In this document: one piece after another, positions 63,546 through 64,000 of the stretch
Position numbering within the stretch: the first letter of the stretch is position 1
Layout: each line of letters opens with the position of its first letter
Source of the DNA: an uncultured SAR86 cluster bacterium
GTDB taxonomy: Bacteria; Pseudomonadota; Gammaproteobacteria; Magnimaribacterales; Magnimaribacteraceae
DNA length: 64,000 nucleotides
Direction of reading: 5' to 3'
Assembly (NCBI GenBank): GCA_902594545.1
Contig: CACJMO010000001.1
Location: 85,112-149,111 of the forward strand
Notes under the pieces: generated by a model
The model's input: the letters and a program-made list of their open reading frames with translations, nothing else
The model's database searches: none
What the model was told of the DNA's origin: nothing
Program-made: the position numbers and the translations under genes

Positions 63546-64000
63546 ATGGATATAAATCTAAGCACTGAAGATCTACAGTTTAGGGATGAAGTAAGGTCTT
63601 TTTTCGAAGAAAACAAAATTAAGCAAGGTGAAGATTATTTCGCTTGGCGTGAAGGTTGGTTCAAAAAAGCTCGTGAAAAGGGTGGCTGGGATGTACCCAA
63701 GTGGCCAGCTAAATTTGGTGGACCAGGATGGACACCTACTCAACATTACATTTGGGAACAAGAAACAGCTCAGGCAAATTTACCCTTCGACCTTCCATTT
63801 GGATTGGGCATGTTGGCTCCAATACTGATGAACTATGGGAGTGAAGAGCAACAAGAAAGATTCTTGCCTGATATAAGAGATAGGAAAGTAAACTGGTGTC
63901 AGGGGTATTCTGAACCAGGTGCAGGTTCTGACTTAGCAAATTTAAAAACTAAAGCTGTACTGTCTAAAGACGGCACTTACTATACCGTTAACGGCTCAAA
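63546..64000 (+). CDS. acyl-CoA dehydrogenase, N-terminal part (cut by window end)
   Basis: An open frame from ATG 63546 to the window edge, missing from the ORF track for lack of a stop. It encodes 'DLQFRDEVRSFFEENK', 'WDVPKWPAKFGGPGWTPTQHYIWEQE' and the ACAD loop 'GYSEPGAGSDLANLKTKA', then 'YYTVNGS'. The Trp-rich N-terminus is typical of the FadE/IpdE-type dehydrogenases of steroid and branched-acid degradation. No Shine-Dalgarno is obvious. About 150 of probably 390 residues are visible. Confidence 0.88.
   Translation, partial: MDINLSTEDLQFRDEVRSFFEENKIKQGEDYFAWREGWFKKAREKGGWDVPKWPAKFGGPGWTPTQHYIWEQETAQANLPFDLPFGLGMLAPILMNYGSEEQQERFLPDIRDRKVNWCQGYSEPGAGSDLANLKTKAVLSKDGTYYTVNGS

Noticed and set aside
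1-64000. CRISPR arrays, tRNA/rRNA genes, insertion sequences, phage genes
   Set aside because: Read for direct repeats with spacers, tRNA-like cloverleaf ends, transposase or integrase motifs and found none; the window looks like ordinary chromosome.

Overview
The window is a gene-dense, AT-rich stretch of a gammaproteobacterial chromosome, with almost no intergenic space and no gap over 300 bases. Housekeeping synteny is gammaproteobacterial: aroQ-accB-accC-leuS-lptE-holA; proA-nadD-rsfS-rlmH-mrdA-rodA-mltB-dacA; parE-parC; rho-trxA. Accessory content (TonB receptor under a TPP riboswitch, cytochrome P450, carotenoid oxygenase, DhlA-like dehalogenase, CoA transferase, many acyl-CoA dehydrogenases) suggests a streamlined marine heterotroph. 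A SAR86-like lineage is my best inference; no rRNA or tRNA is present to prove it.

Layout. 1-4.2 kb: minus-strand operon of a flavin reductase, a DUF4399 protein and two tandem DUF5916 outer-membrane proteins (the last cut by the window edge). 4.2-11 kb: rsmD, a small membrane protein, rho, trxA, ilvD, a fused double ABC ATPase, and a copper chaperone overlapping head to head with a stand-alone DsbD alpha domain. 11-17.2 kb: fatty-acid, translation, LPS and replication operon. 17.2-25.8 kb: opposing cell-wall/elongasome, NAD and ribosome-maturation operon. 25.8-38.3 kb: DedA plus carotenoid oxygenase, mpl, PPi-type phosphofructokinase, CoA transferase and acyl-CoA dehydrogenase, argD, aldo-keto reductase, thioesterases. 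38.3-42.4 kb: topoisomerase IV.

42.5-48 kb is the most unusual part. Peroxiredoxin, P450, a lipocalin-like protein of unknown function, an APH-fold kinase and a small helical protein form one tight operon. The last two resemble the LvaA/LvaB 4-hydroxyacyl-CoA kinase pair. An acyl-CoA dehydrogenase of the ACAD10/11 type, which acts on phosphorylated hydroxyacyl-CoA, lies about 14 kb away (58577-59788). Together these could be a hydroxylate-phosphorylate-eliminate route for an unusual lipid or acid. A 39-codon membrane ORF missed by the ORF track sits at the tail of this operon.

48-54.7 kb: TolC, an apparently exported haloalkane dehalogenase homologue, mutM, coaD, and a thiamine-uptake module (TPP riboswitch, TonB receptor, PnuT-type transporter). 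54.7-58.3 kb: OxyR divergent from rubrerythrin, a GlpC/HdrD-like Fe-S protein and DUF3501, a likely peroxide-stress locus. 58.3-64 kb: a small orphan ORF, the ACAD10/11-like enzyme, amidase, 2OG oxygenase, an SDR with a degenerate active site, a thioesterase and the start of another acyl-CoA dehydrogenase.

Several genes (ilvD, the 89-aa ORF, parE, perhaps pfp and proA) have a -10-like hexamer only 6-13 bases before the start codon and no Shine-Dalgarno, so leaderless or very short-leader transcripts may be common here.
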